Assembly: GCF_900105885.1 (NCBI RefSeq)
Contig: NZ_LT629780.1
Location: 2,604,001 to 2,668,000 of the forward strand
Direction of reading: 5' to 3'
Source of the DNA: Pseudomonas guangdongensis
GTDB lineage: Bacteria > Pseudomonadota > Gammaproteobacteria > Pseudomonadales > Pseudomonadaceae
DNA: 64,000 bases
Below, piece after piece: positions 46,946 through 59,111 of this stretch. A program made the position numbers and the translations under genes. The notes beneath the pieces are model-generated. The model did no database searches. It saw only the letters and a program-made list of their open reading frames with translations, and was not told the origin of the DNA. Within the stretch, counting starts at the first letter, position 1. The number at the start of each line of letters is the position of its first letter.

Positions 46946-47581
46946 TCAGGCCGGGGTGTCGGCCTGGGCGTCCGGGTGGGCCTGTCGGAAGGCCGGGTGT
47001 TCGAGGGCGCGGCGTTCGACGCGGACGATGCGCGGCAGGTCGGCGAAGTCCACGCCGAAGCGGCGCGCGGCGTACAGTTGCGGCAGCAGGTAGACGTCGG
47101 CCAGTCCCGGGCGCGGGCCGAAGCAGAAGCCGTGGTCGCCGATCAGCGCCTCGACCGCGCGCAGACCCTCGCCGATCCAGTGGGCGATCCACTGCTGCAC
47201 CTGCGCCTCGTCCAGACCCAGGCCGCGCAGGCGTTCGAGCACCGCGACGTTGTGCAGCGGGTGGATGTCGCAGCTGATCAGCGCCGCCACGCCGCGCTGG
47301 CGCGCGCGCTCCAGCGGATCGGCCGGCAGCAGCGGGCATTGCGGGTAGCGTTCTTCGAGGTATTCGAGAATCGCCGGCGACTGGATCAGCAGCACGCCCT
47401 CGTCGCTGCGCAGCGCCGGCACGCGACCTTGCGGATTGATCGCACGGTAGGCGCTCTGGCGCTGCTCGGTGTGGCCGGGGGCGAGGTTGACCGGGATATG
47501 CCGGGCCTCCAGTCCCTTGAGCGCCAGGGCGATGCGCACCCGGTAGGAGGAGGTGGAACGGTAGTAGGTATACAGGTCCAT
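46946..47581 (-). CDS. maiA: maleylacetoacetate isomerase
   Basis: A 211-residue zeta-class glutathione S-transferase that isomerises 4-maleylacetoacetate to fumarylacetoacetate using glutathione. The N-terminal thioredoxin-like domain has '[18 protein letters not shown]' with the catalytic Ser and Arg, close to the SSCSxR zeta motif; 'NPQGRVPAL' and '[11 protein letters not shown]' form the GSH site. The helical C-terminal domain is complete. It is upstream of hpd in the same direction. A TTTGCGTAA element shared with the VOC–fahA promoter region lies about 72 bases upstream. Confidence 0.93.
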   Translation of the reverse strand: MDLYTYYRSTSSYRVRIALALKGLEARHIPVNLAPGHTEQRQSAYRAINPQGRVPALRSDEGVLLIQSPAILEYLEERYPQCPLLPADPLERARQRGVAALISCDIHPLHNVAVLERLRGLGLDEAQVQQWIAHWIGEGLRAVEALIGDHGFCFGPRPGLADVYLLPQLYAARRFGVDFADLPRIVRVERRALEHPAFRQAHPDAQADTPA

Positions 47582-47652
47582 GGCCGCACGCTCGTGTTGG
47601 ACGGTCGGGCGGGAGCGCTCGTACCGTCTCCTCGCTCGCCCGAATATTGTTC

Positions 47653-47661
47653 TTTGCGTAA
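47653..47661. promoter_or_regulatory. second copy of the putative IclR operator motif
   Basis: TTTGCGTAA, preceded by TTGTTC, lies upstream of maiA and repeats the motif (preceded by TTGT) found at 44609–44617 in front of the VOC gene. The surrounding 47641–47695 is AT-rich and suits a promoter. Confidence 0.4.
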
Positions 47662-47717
47662 CTGCGTTCTGATTTGTGCAATTTGCAGCGTAGCGGCCGG
47701 GCTGTCAAGCGCTGTGC

Positions 47718-48638
47718 TCAGTTCAGCACATAGCCCTGCGGCAGCAACGGCTCGGGCAGCGGCTCGCCGAGCATGTCCAGCAGGTCGATCTCGATGTGGC
47801 GCACCAGCGCCGTGAGCGGCAGGTCGTTGTCGGAGAGGCCGAACGGCTCTTCCAGTTCGTCGCCCAGGGCGTCGAGGCCGAAGAAGGTATAGGCGATGAT
47901 CGCCACCAGCACCGGGGTCAGCAGTTCCAGGGAGGCGACCAGTCCGAACGGGAGCAGCAGGCAGAACAGCCAGGCGGTGCGGTGCAGCAGCAGCGAATAG
48001 GCGAAGGGCGTCGGCGTGCTCTTGATCCGCTCGCAGGCGGCCTGGGCGCAGGCCAGCGCCTGCAGGCGCCGCTCCAGGCCGAGGTACAGCACGTCGCTGA
48101 GCTGGCCGCGGCGCAGCGCGTCGGCCAGCTCGATGTTGAGTGCCTGCAGCAGGGCTTCGGCGGCGTTGCGGCGCTGGCGCAGGGCGGCGAGCGCCGCGCC
48201 CTCGACCCAGCGCTCGGCGGCCAGCCGGGCGTCCTGGTCGCGCAACTGGGCGGCCAGGGCATGGGCGAAAGCGATGGTGGTCCTGAGCAGTCGCGCCCGC
48301 AGGGCCTGCCGTTCGGCGCCGGGCAGCAGGGCGAGGACTTCGCGACCGAGGCCGCGGCTGTGGATGATCACCTCGCCCCACAGCTTGCGCGCCTCCCACC
48401 AGCGGTCGTAGCAGGCGCTGTTGCGGAACCCGAGAAACACCGACAGCGCCAGGCCCAGCAGGGAGAACGACGGCGCGCTGAGCTGGCTCAGCCAGTGCAT
48501 CCAGCCGGCCTCGTAGAGGGCGACCACGGCGCAGGAGAGCAGGGTGATGACGCCGATCTTGGCGGCGATCTGCGGCAGGATGGAACCACGCAGGATGAAC
48601 AACAGCTTGAGCGTGCCGGGGCGCGGACGAACGATCAT
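47718..48638 (-). CDS. bestrophin-family (UPF0187/YneE-like) membrane channel
   Basis: A 306-residue inner-membrane protein of the bacterial bestrophin family, pentameric ion channels. Features are 'MIVRPRPGTLKLLFILRGSI', 'FLGFRNSACYDRWWEARKLWGEVI' (residues about 66–89, the family hallmark) and 'LLLPFGLVASLELLTPVLVAIIAYTFFGLDALGDELEEPFG' split over two helices near 220–260. The start at 48638 is preferred because the family N-terminus begins there; upstream in-frame sequence is unlike it. Ion selectivity is not visible. It is monocistronic, convergent with nothing and upstream of the maiA region by promoter only. Confidence 0.87.
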   Translation of the reverse strand: MIVRPRPGTLKLLFILRGSILPQIAAKIGVITLLSCAVVALYEAGWMHWLSQLSAPSFSLLGLALSVFLGFRNSACYDRWWEARKLWGEVIIHSRGLGREVLALLPGAERQALRARLLRTTIAFAHALAAQLRDQDARLAAERWVEGAALAALRQRRNAAEALLQALNIELADALRRGQLSDVLYLGLERRLQALACAQAACERIKSTPTPFAYSLLLHRTAWLFCLLLPFGLVASLELLTPVLVAIIAYTFFGLDALGDELEEPFGLSDNDLPLTALVRHIEIDLLDMLGEPLPEPLLPQGYVLN

Positions 48639-48791
48639 GTCGGGGGCGATCCACAAAGGACGGGAGGGGCGGGAGGCGCGCGGATTATGCGCCGCCCGGC
48701 GCTTGCCGGCCAGTGCCGGCATGGCGCCGGAGGCCCATTCCAGAGCCTGCGCCGCCGTCGTGGATCGTCTGGCGGCCGCGTCCCGCCGCGT

Positions 48792-49445
48792 TCAGCGGGC
48801 GCGGTCGAAGTAGGTGGTGGTCGCGGTGAGGCGGGCGACTTCCTCGACGTAGGCGCGCACCGCCGGCGGGAAGGCCAGGTCCCTGACCATGCTCAGGTTG
48901 CGCAGTCCGGGATAGAGCAACACGTCGTCCCAGCCGAGGGTGCCGCCGTGTTCGCTGGGCAGCGGCAGCGCCGGCAGGCCGGCCAGCATCGCCTCGACCG
49001 CCGCCTTGTGCTCGGCGGTTTCCGCCAGCGCCTGGGCGAAGCTGCGCTGGATGAGCTGCTCCTTCTTGGCCTGGAAATAGTCGCGGGCCGAGGCGGTGGC
49101 GAACTCGGGCAGGTCTAGGGCGATATCGCGGGGGAACAGCAGGCACCAGATGGCCAGGCGCGCCCGGTCGAGCTGCGCGCGGATCGCCTCGGTGTCGCCA
49201 TGGGGGCGGATGGGCCGCAAGACGTCGCCGATCTCGTCCAGATGGCGGGCGATGTCCAGGCTTTCGCCCATCGCGCTGCCGTCGTCGAACTGCAGGATCG
49301 GCACCTGCTTGGCGCCGATCATCGCCAGGCAGCTCGCCTCGTCGTCGTTGAGCAGGTAGACCTGCTCGACCGGCACGCGCTTGTAGTGGGCGACCATCTC
49401 GGCACGGATGCAGAACGGGCAGTGGTCATACAGATAGAGCCGCAT
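48792..49445 (-). CDS. grxB: glutaredoxin 2
   Basis: A 217-residue GST-fold glutaredoxin. The dithiol active site is C9-P-F-C12 in 'LYLYDHCPFCIRAEM', followed by 'LLNDDEASCLAMIGAKQVPIL' and 'MGESLDIARHLDE', as in E. coli GrxB. It reduces protein disulfides and glutathione mixed disulfides in the cytoplasm. The C-terminal helical domain is full length. It lies alone, 60 bases before the end of the YbjN-like gene in the same direction, so the two may be co-transcribed. Confidence 0.92.
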   Translation of the reverse strand: MRLYLYDHCPFCIRAEMVAHYKRVPVEQVYLLNDDEASCLAMIGAKQVPILQFDDGSAMGESLDIARHLDEIGDVLRPIRPHGDTEAIRAQLDRARLAIWCLLFPRDIALDLPEFATASARDYFQAKKEQLIQRSFAQALAETAEHKAAVEAMLAGLPALPLPSEHGGTLGWDDVLLYPGLRNLSMVRDLAFPPAVRAYVEEVARLTATTTYFDRAR

Positions 49446-49504
49446 GGGCAGTCCTCGCTCGGGGGGCTGGGCCGGGCGGGCTCAGGTGGCCGCCCGGCGG
49501 GCAA

Positions 49505-49972
49505 TCATTGCAGAACCTGGGCGTTGAATTGCTGCAGGCAGACCTGCCACCACTCGAAGGAGTCTTCGAGGTTGTCGCGGGTGATGCCGTGGTCGGCGTT
49601 GATGTCCATCTCCAGGCGCGGGTCGCCGTCGTTGTCGAGAAAGGCCTTGGCGAAGCGGTTGTCGCGGTTCCAGGCGTTGATCTCGGTGAGGTTGGTGGCG
49701 ACCCCGGACCAGCCGGCGCTGAACTGCAGGGCGGTGCAGTCGCGGCCGTTCTTGCAGCCGTAGAAGTAGACGCCGTACTTGGTGCCGTCGATGCGCCCGA
49801 CGATGTTGGGATCGCCCACGTCGTCGGTGCCCAGCTCGGCCGAGCCGAAGCCTTTGGCGATTTCCAGCACCTGCTGGGGGTTGCTGGCATCGATCAGGGT
49901 GCTGGCCTGGGCGGCGCCGGTGCCCAGTGCCAGGATCAGCAGGCTGCGCAGGGCCAGTTGGGGGACGTTCAT
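49505..49972 (-). CDS. secreted YbjN-domain protein
   Basis: A 155-residue protein with a signal peptide ('ALRSLLILALGTGAAQAS') and a YbjN-type (type III chaperone-like fold) domain. The typical pattern is 'NAWNRDNRFAKAFLDNDGDPRLEMDINADHG' split around residues 98–128, ending in an aromatic helix ('SFEWWQVCLQQFN'). Two cysteines in 'GCKNGRDCTAL' may form a disulfide in the periplasm. Function of exported YbjN proteins is unknown. It is divergent from the DUF1883 gene. Confidence 0.82.
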   Translation of the reverse strand: MNVPQLALRSLLILALGTGAAQASTLIDASNPQQVLEIAKGFGSAELGTDDVGDPNIVGRIDGTKYGVYFYGCKNGRDCTALQFSAGWSGVATNLTEINAWNRDNRFAKAFLDNDGDPRLEMDINADHGITRDNLEDSFEWWQVCLQQFNAQVLQ

Positions 49973-50090
49973 GCTCGACTCTCCGTGTGTGTGATGGCGG
50001 ACGACCGGCGCGCAGTGTAACCGCTGCGGCGCGGCGGGAAATCCGCCTTCGTGCTATGTTGCGCGCCTTGCAACGTGCTCTGGAATCGCC

Positions 50091-50387
50091 ATGAAATTCA
50101 TCCACCAACGCGAGCAGCTCAACGAGGGCGACCAGATCGTCATCGAGAGCTCGCTGCCCTGCAACATCCGCCTGATGAACGACGCCAACTTCCGCGCCTT
50201 CAAGAACGGCGCCCGGCACAACTACATCGGCGGGCACTTCGACCGCTTCCCGGCGCGGATCAACGTGCCGAGCAGCGGCTTCTGGAACATCACCCTCGAT
50301 ACCGTTACCCGCCGCCCGATCAGCGTGACGCGCAAGCCGAAGCTGGAGTATTCGATCAGGATTCGGCGGGCGAAGCCGGGGTACTGA
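50091..50387 (+). CDS. DUF1883 protein
   Basis: A 98-residue protein of the DUF1883 family: 'MKFIHQREQLNEGDQIVIE', 'NIRLMNDANFRAFKNGARHNYIGG' (residues 28–51) and 'VPSSGFWNITLDT'. It is predicted to be a small all-beta cytoplasmic protein. DUF1883 domains also occur fused to TIR or other domains, which hints at ligand binding; no function is established here. It ends in a perfect hairpin shared with metH. Confidence 0.85.
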   Translation: MKFIHQREQLNEGDQIVIESSLPCNIRLMNDANFRAFKNGARHNYIGGHFDRFPARINVPSSGFWNITLDTVTRRPISVTRKPKLEYSIRIRRAKPGY

Positions 50388-50422
50388 GCCACGGCCGGTG
50401 GCTGGCTGTGACCGCTCCGGAT

Positions 50423-50454
50423 ACGAAGAGGCCCGCAGATGCGGGCCTCTTCGT
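50423..50454. terminator. bidirectional terminator between DUF1883 gene and metH
   Basis: ACGAAGAGGCCCGC / GCGGGCCTCTTCGT is a perfect 14-bp stem with an AGAT loop, between two convergent genes. GTTT follows on the right. Confidence 0.85.
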
Positions 50455-50471
50455 GTTTGCCGGTGGATCGG

Positions 50472-54182
<3,711 letters not shown>

Positions 54183-54218
54183 GGGGACTACCTAGAAAGG
54201 GTGGATCGAAAGGCGCGG

Positions 54219-54224
54219 ATGATA
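54219..54224 (-). promoter_or_regulatory. −10 element of metH promoter (candidate)
   Basis: Read leftward, TATCAT lies 37–42 bases before the metH ATG and about 40 bases downstream of the MetR box. The −35 region lacks TTGACA, as expected of an activator-dependent promoter. Confidence 0.4.
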
Positions 54225-54263
54225 GCAAAGCTGCATGGTTCTGGAGCGCATGCGGGTGTAGCA

Positions 54264-54276
54264 TGAATTTTGTTCA
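54264..54276. promoter_or_regulatory. MetR box upstream of metH
   Basis: TGAA-TTTTG-TTCA fits the MetR consensus TGAA-N5-TTCA with the preferred central T. The palindrome extends to CATGAA/TTCATG (54262–54278). It lies in the metH/cti divergent region. MetR, with homocysteine, activates metH in enterobacteria. No metR gene is in the window. Confidence 0.6.
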
Positions 54277-54415
54277 TGTTGGGCCGGCGTCTGCGAGGCT
54301 TTCCACGCGCCGCGTGGAAGCCGGATCCCGGTGGTGCGGCCGCGTTGCGGAGCCTCCGCCCCCGTGCCGGCGGGCAAACGGCTAGAATCCCCCGAAACCC
54401 GCCACGGACAGCCCC

Positions 54416-56695
54416 ATGCCCATCCCCTTCCTGCTGCTGATCCTGCTGCTGATCCTGCTGTTCAGCCTGCCGCTGTCCGCCGCCCCGGTCTCCTTCACCC
54501 GCGATGTGCAGCCGATCCTCACCGCCAAGTGCGTGGCCTGCCATGCCTGTTACGACGCGCCCTGCCAGCTCAACCTGGGCAGCGGCGCCGGTCTGGCGCG
54601 CGGGGCATCGAAGGTGCCGGTGTACAACGGCACGCGCACCCAGGCCGAGGCGACCACCCGGCTGTTCGTCGATGCGCAGACGGAGCAGGGCTGGCGCACG
54701 CGGGGCTTCCATTCGGTGCTGGAGGGCGGCGACGCGGCGCTGGTGGCGCGGATGCTGGCGCTGGGCCGTGCCCACGCGCCGCTGCCGGGCAGCAAACTGC
54801 CGGAGGATCTGGACATCGGCATCCGCCGCGACAACCAGTGCCCGACGCCTGGAGAGTTCGACGACTTCGCCGCCCGGCAGCCCAGTGCCGGCATGCCCTT
54901 CGCGGTCAGCGGGCTGAGCGATGGCGAGTACGCGCTCCTGCAGCGCTGGCTGGCCGAGGGCGCACCGCTGGATGGCGAGCCGGTCGTCGCCAATCCCTCG
55001 GAAGCGGCGCAGATCGAGGCCTGGGAGGCGCTGCTCAATCGCCGCGGCGCCCGCGAGCAACTGGTGGCGCGCTGGCTGTACGAGCACCTGTTCCTCGCCC
55101 ACCTGTATTTCGACAAGGGCGCCAGCGGACATTTCTTCGAGCTGGTGCGCTCGCGCACGCCCACGGGCGAGGCGGTGGATGTGATCGCCACGCGGCGCCC
55201 CAACGACGACCCCGGTACGCGCTTCTTCTACCGCCTGCGGCCGGTGCAGGGGGTGATCGTACACAAGACCCACATCACCTATGCCCTGAATCCGCGCAAG
55301 CTGGCGCGGGTCGAGGGGCTGTTCTTCGCCGGCGACTGGACGACGGATGCGGTGCCCGGCTACGGCCCGCACCGCCGCGCCAACCCGTTCGAGACCTTCG
55401 CCGCGATCCCCGCCGAGGCGCGCTACCGGTTCATGCTGGACGACGCCGAGTACTTCGTGCGCACCTTCATCCGCGGCCCGGTGTGTCGCGGCCAGATCGC
55501 CACCGAGGTGATCCGCGACCACTTCTGGACGCTGTTCCAGGACCCGGCCCACGACCTCTACCTGCTCGATGCCGAGTACCGCGAGCAAGTCACGCCGCTG
55601 CTGGCGCTGCCCGGCCAGGAAGACGACCTGGCGCGCCTGCCGCTGGTCTGGCGTACCTACCGGGCCAAGCGCAACGGCTACGAGGCGGCGCGCCGCGAGG
55701 CCTATTCGCACACGCCCTATCCGAGCTGGTCGCACATCTGGGCTGGCAACGACAACGCGCTGCTGACCATCTTCCGCCAGCACGACAGCGCCTCGGTGCG
55801 CAAGGGGCTGATCGGTGCGGTGCCGCAGACCCTGTGGTGGATGGACTTCCCGCTGCTGGAGCGCACCTACTACGCGCTGGTGGTCAACTTCGACGTGTTC
55901 GGCAACGTCTCCCACCAGGCGCAGACCCGCCTGTACTTCGACCTGATCCGCAACGGCGCCGAGCAGAACTTCCTGCGCCTGATGCCGGCGGCGCAGCGCC
56001 AGGCGATCCTCGGCGACTGGTACCAGTACAGCGGCCGGCTCAAGCTGTGGCTGGATTACGAGGGCATCGACCGCACCACGCCGAGCGGCCTGACGCTGCC
56101 GGCGGAGAATGCCAAGGCGGTGTTCGCCGCCCGGCTGCTGGAGCGCTACGGCACCCTCAACGCGCGGCCCGATCCGCTCAATCGCTGCGGCGACGGGCGC
56201 TGCTATCGCGCCAAGGCGAGCCCCGCGCTGCAGCGGGTCGACCAGCGCCTGAGCCGGCTGGCGGCGCGGCCGCTGGCCGAGCTGGCGGCCATCGAGTTCC
56301 TCCCCGAGGCGACCCTGCTGCGCGTCGAGCTGGATGGCGGCGGGCGCGAGGTCTACAGCCTGCTGCGCAACCGTGCGCACAGCAACGTGGCCTTCCTGCT
56401 CGGCGAGTCGCTGCGCTACCAGCCGGACAAGGACACCCTGACCCTCTACCCGGAGGTGCTGAGCAGCTACCCGAACTTCCTGTTCAGCCTGCGCGAAGGG
56501 GAGGTGGCGGCCTTCGTCGCCGCCCTGGAGCAGGCGCGCAGCGCCGGGGAGTTCGAGCGCATCGTGCAGCGCTGGGGTGTGCGGCGCAGCGATCCGCGCT
56601 TCTGGAGCCTGTTCCACGACCTGAGCGCACACATCCGCGAGCGCGAGCCGGTGGAGGCGGGGGTGCTGGACATGAACCGCTACCAGAATCTGTGA
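54416..56695 (+). CDS. cti: fatty acid cis/trans isomerase
   Basis: A 759-residue periplasmic haem enzyme that isomerises cis-unsaturated membrane fatty acids to trans, stiffening membranes under solvent or heat stress. It has a signal peptide ('LLLILLLILLFSLPLSA') and the cytochrome c-type site C39-V-A-C42-H43 just inside the mature protein ('ILTAKCVACHACYD'). The rest is a long domain with no other named motif ('DDPGTRFFYRLRPVQGVIVHKTHITYALN' region, about 262–290). Cti is largely confined to Pseudomonas and Vibrio, supporting the taxonomic call. It is divergent from metH and followed by nfuA. Confidence 0.95.
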   Translation: MPIPFLLLILLLILLFSLPLSAAPVSFTRDVQPILTAKCVACHACYDAPCQLNLGSGAGLARGASKVPVYNGTRTQAEATTRLFVDAQTEQGWRTRGFHSVLEGGDAALVARMLALGRAHAPLPGSKLPEDLDIGIRRDNQCPTPGEFDDFAARQPSAGMPFAVSGLSDGEYALLQRWLAEGAPLDGEPVVANPSEAAQIEAWEALLNRRGAREQLVARWLYEHLFLAHLYFDKGASGHFFELVRSRTPTGEAVDVIATRRPNDDPGTRFFYRLRPVQGVIVHKTHITYALNPRKLARVEGLFFAGDWTTDAVPGYGPHRRANPFETFAAIPAEARYRFMLDDAEYFVRTFIRGPVCRGQIATEVIRDHFWTLFQDPAHDLYLLDAEYREQVTPLLALPGQEDDLARLPLVWRTYRAKRNGYEAARREAYSHTPYPSWSHIWAGNDNALLTIFRQHDSASVRKGLIGAVPQTLWWMDFPLLERTYYALVVNFDVFGNVSHQAQTRLYFDLIRNGAEQNFLRLMPAAQRQAILGDWYQYSGRLKLWLDYEGIDRTTPSGLTLPAENAKAVFAARLLERYGTLNARPDPLNRCGDGRCYRAKASPALQRVDQRLSRLAARPLAELAAIEFLPEATLLRVELDGGGREVYSLLRNRAHSNVAFLLGESLRYQPDKDTLTLYPEVLSSYPNFLFSLREGEVAAFVAALEQARSAGEFERIVQRWGVRRSDPRFWSLFHDLSAHIREREPVEAGVLDMNRYQNL

Positions 56696-56748
56696 GCGGC
56701 AGCGACGTTCGGCGGGTCTCCGGGCCTTGCGTCGCTGGTCTCCGGCCT

Positions 56749-56774
56749 TATTCCTACCAAAACGCTAGGACTTT
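56749..56774. promoter_or_regulatory. IscR type-2-like site upstream of nfuA
   Basis: On the minus strand this reads AAAGTCCTAGCGTTTTGG…, sharing the A-rich start, CC and GTTT core of the IscR type-2 consensus with several mismatches. It contains TCCTA-N9-TAGGA. It lies 52 bases before the nfuA ATG, and TACACT (56795–56800) downstream could be the −10. IscR control of nfuA is reported for P. aeruginosa, to my recollection. Confidence 0.4.
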
Positions 56775-56825
56775 ATCCGCGTCCCGGCATCGCGTACACT
56801 GCGCGCATGTTTGCGAGGAGTTGCC

Positions 56826-57410
56826 ATGAGCGCCATCACCTTTACCGAATCCGCCCAGGAGTACCTGGCTGACCTGCTGGAGAAGCAGAACACGCCGGGC
56901 ATCGGCATTCGCGTGTTCATCACCCAGCCGGGAACCCAGTACGCCGAAACCTGCATCGCCTACTGCAAGCCCCACGAGCAGAAGTCCGAGGACACCGCGC
57001 TGGCGCTGAAGGCCTTCACCGCCTGGCTGGACGCGGTCAGCGTGCCGTTCCTCGAAGACGCCGTGGTCGACTACGCCACCGACCGCATGGGCGGCCAGCT
57101 GACCATCAAGGCGCCGAACGCCAAGGTGCCGATGGTCAACGAGGACAGCCCGCTGCCCGAGCGCATCAACTACTACCTGCAGACCGAGGTCAACCCCGGT
57201 CTGGCCGGCCATGGCGGCAACGTCAGCCTGGTGGACATCGACGACGAGGGCGTGGCCATCCTGCGCTTCGGCGGCGGCTGCCAGGGCTGCGGCATGGTCG
57301 ACATGACCCTCAAGGACGGCGTCGAGAAGACCCTGATGGAGCGCATCCCCGAACTCAAGGGCGTACGCGACGTCACCGACCACAGCAACAAGGAAAACGC
57401 CTACTACTGA
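56826..57410 (+). CDS. nfuA: Fe–S biogenesis protein NfuA
   Basis: A 194-residue iron–sulfur carrier that delivers 4Fe-4S clusters to apoproteins under oxidative stress or iron limitation. The N-terminal degenerate A-type (IscA-like) domain occupies about 1–95. The C-terminal Nfu domain has the cluster-binding pair C152/C155 in '[18 protein letters not shown]'. AGGAG precedes the ATG. A hairpin with six T residues follows (57460–57490). Client proteins plausible in this window include CysI and the indolepyruvate oxidoreductase. Confidence 0.96.
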   Translation: MSAITFTESAQEYLADLLEKQNTPGIGIRVFITQPGTQYAETCIAYCKPHEQKSEDTALALKAFTAWLDAVSVPFLEDAVVDYATDRMGGQLTIKAPNAKVPMVNEDSPLPERINYYLQTEVNPGLAGHGGNVSLVDIDDEGVAILRFGGGCQGCGMVDMTLKDGVEKTLMERIPELKGVRDVTDHSNKENAYY

Positions 57411-57459
57411 CGGCGCTCGCCGGTCCTGGCCGGCGCTGCGTGCCGGCAAAGAGGCAAGG

Positions 57460-57490
57460 ATGGCGAGCCCCGAGGGTCTCGCCATTTTTT
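57460..57490 (+). terminator. intrinsic terminator after nfuA
   Basis: ATGGCGAG / CTCGCCAT is an 8-bp stem with a partly paired CCC/GGG inner loop, followed at once by a T6 run. It ends close to the DUF3429 ribosome site (57500). Confidence 0.88.
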
Positions 57491-57512
57491 CGTGATGAGC
57501 AAGGAGTTCCGC

Positions 57513-57980
57513 ATGCATCCCTTCAACGCTCCCCGTCCGCCGCAACTGGCCTGGCTGCTCGGCTGCGCCGGACTGATCCCCTTCGTCAGCGGTGCGCTGG
57601 GTATCTGGTTGACCCCGCTGGGCTGGCGTCCGCTGGTGCTGACCGCGTTGCTCGATTATGCGGCGGTGATCCTCGCCTTCATGGGCGCGATCCACTGGGG
57701 GCTGGCGATGCGCGGCGAGCAGGACGACCTGCGTGCGCTGATGCAGCTCGGCCTGTCGGTGATCCCGCCGCTGCTCGGCTGGGCGGCGATCTCCTTCGGC
57801 ATGCCGGTGGTGCTGGCGATCCCGATCTTCCTGCTCTGCTTCGTCGCCCTGTACCTGGCCGACCTGCGCGCGGTGCGCCTGCAGTTGGCGCCGGCCTGGT
57901 ATCCGGTCCTGCGCGGGCCGCTGACCCTGGTGGTGAGCCTCAGCCTGCTGGTCGCCTGGCTGGGCGTGCTGTTCGCCTGA
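57513..57980 (+). CDS. DUF3429 membrane protein
   Basis: A 155-residue inner-membrane protein with five hydrophobic segments and the family feature '[18 protein letters not shown]' (residues about 50–67). ATG at 57513 is chosen over two upstream in-frame ATGs because AAGGAG sits six bases before it. Function of the family is unknown. It lies between nfuA, from which a terminator separates it, and a 283-bp gap before uppP. Confidence 0.82.
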   Translation: MHPFNAPRPPQLAWLLGCAGLIPFVSGALGIWLTPLGWRPLVLTALLDYAAVILAFMGAIHWGLAMRGEQDDLRALMQLGLSVIPPLLGWAAISFGMPVVLAIPIFLLCFVALYLADLRAVRLQLAPAWYPVLRGPLTLVVSLSLLVAWLGVLFA

Positions 57981-58263
57981 GTCGGCGGGGCGCCTTGCGG
58001 TCCGCGCTGCCTGGCGATCCCAGGCGATCCCGGTCTTCTGCGGCAGGCTCGCGCTGAGGCCGGTTCAGGGGCGAGGTGCGTCGCGACGAGGGCGCGGCGC
58101 TCACGGGGCTTGCGGCCGTGTCGGGCGTGCCGATTGCAGCCCCGGACCACGACCATCCCTCGCGCCGTTGTGCCTATCTGCTAGGATGCCGCCCCGCGGC
58201 TCTGTGCCGCGCTTTCGCCCAGATCGAACAATCGCGCGCCCGGGCGCGCCAAGGGAGTGTTGT

Positions 58264-59097
58264 ATGGAGTTATGGGTCGCCATCCAGGCGCTGATTCTCG
58301 GCATCGTCGAGGGTCTGACGGAGTTTCTGCCGATTTCCAGTACCGGCCACCAGATCATCGTCGCCGACCTGATCGGTTTCGACGGTGCGCGCGCCAAGGC
58401 CTTCAACATCATCATCCAGCTCGGCGCGATCCTCGCGGTGATGTGGGAGTTCCGCCGCAAGATCTTCGCCGTGGTGGTCGGCCTGCCGCGCGAGCGCCAG
58501 GCGCAGAACTTCACCCGCAACCTGCTGATCGCCTTCTTCCCGGCGGTGATCCTCGGCCTGGCCTTCGCCGATCTGATCGAGCAGTGGCTGTTCAACCCCA
58601 TCACCGTGGCCAGCGCGCTGGTGATCGGTGGCGTGGTGATGCTCTGGGCCGAGAAGCGCCAGCATGCCATCGCCGCCGAGACGGTCGACGACATGAGCTG
58701 GCAGCAGGCCCTCAAGGTCGGCTGCGCGCAGTGTCTGGCGCTGATTCCCGGCACCTCGCGCTCGGCCTCGACGATCATCGGCGGCCTAGTGTTCGGCCTG
58801 TCGCGCAAGGCCGCCACCGAGTTCTCCTTCTTCCTCGCCATGCCGACCATGGTCGGTGCGGCGGTCTACTCCGGCTACAAGCACCGCGCCCTGTTCGACA
58901 ACGGCAGCGACCTGCCGGTGTTCGCCCTCGGCTTCGTGGCCTCCTTCGTCTTCGCCATGCTCAGCGTGCGCGCCCTGCTGCGCTTCATCGCCACCCACAG
59001 CTACGCGGTGTTCGCCTGGTATCGCATCGCCTTCGGCCTGCTGATCCTGGCCACCTGGCAACTGGGCATGATCGATTGGAGCACTGCACAGGGATAG
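58264..59097 (+). CDS. uppP: undecaprenyl-diphosphatase
   Basis: A 277-residue inner-membrane enzyme (BacA family) that dephosphorylates undecaprenyl diphosphate to recycle the lipid carrier of peptidoglycan and other polymers; excess confers bacitracin tolerance. Active-site motifs are '[17 protein letters not shown]' (residues about 13–29, Glu-rich motif) and 'PGTSRSAST' (about 164–172). About eight helices are visible. ATG at 58264 gives the standard '[13 protein letters not shown]' start. The cold-shock/DUF1294 gene starts 14 bases later, suggesting co-transcription. Confidence 0.96.
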   Translation: MELWVAIQALILGIVEGLTEFLPISSTGHQIIVADLIGFDGARAKAFNIIIQLGAILAVMWEFRRKIFAVVVGLPRERQAQNFTRNLLIAFFPAVILGLAFADLIEQWLFNPITVASALVIGGVVMLWAEKRQHAIAAETVDDMSWQQALKVGCAQCLALIPGTSRSASTIIGGLVFGLSRKAATEFSFFLAMPTMVGAAVYSGYKHRALFDNGSDLPVFALGFVASFVFAMLSVRALLRFIATHSYAVFAWYRIAFGLLILATWQLGMIDWSTAQG

Positions 59098-59111
59098 GGG
59101 GAGCACGGGCT

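Noticed and set aside
54183-54415. Cobalamin or SAM riboswitch upstream of metH
   Set aside because: The metH/cti gap is short and shows no B12-box or multi-helix arrangement. A MetR box explains regulation better.
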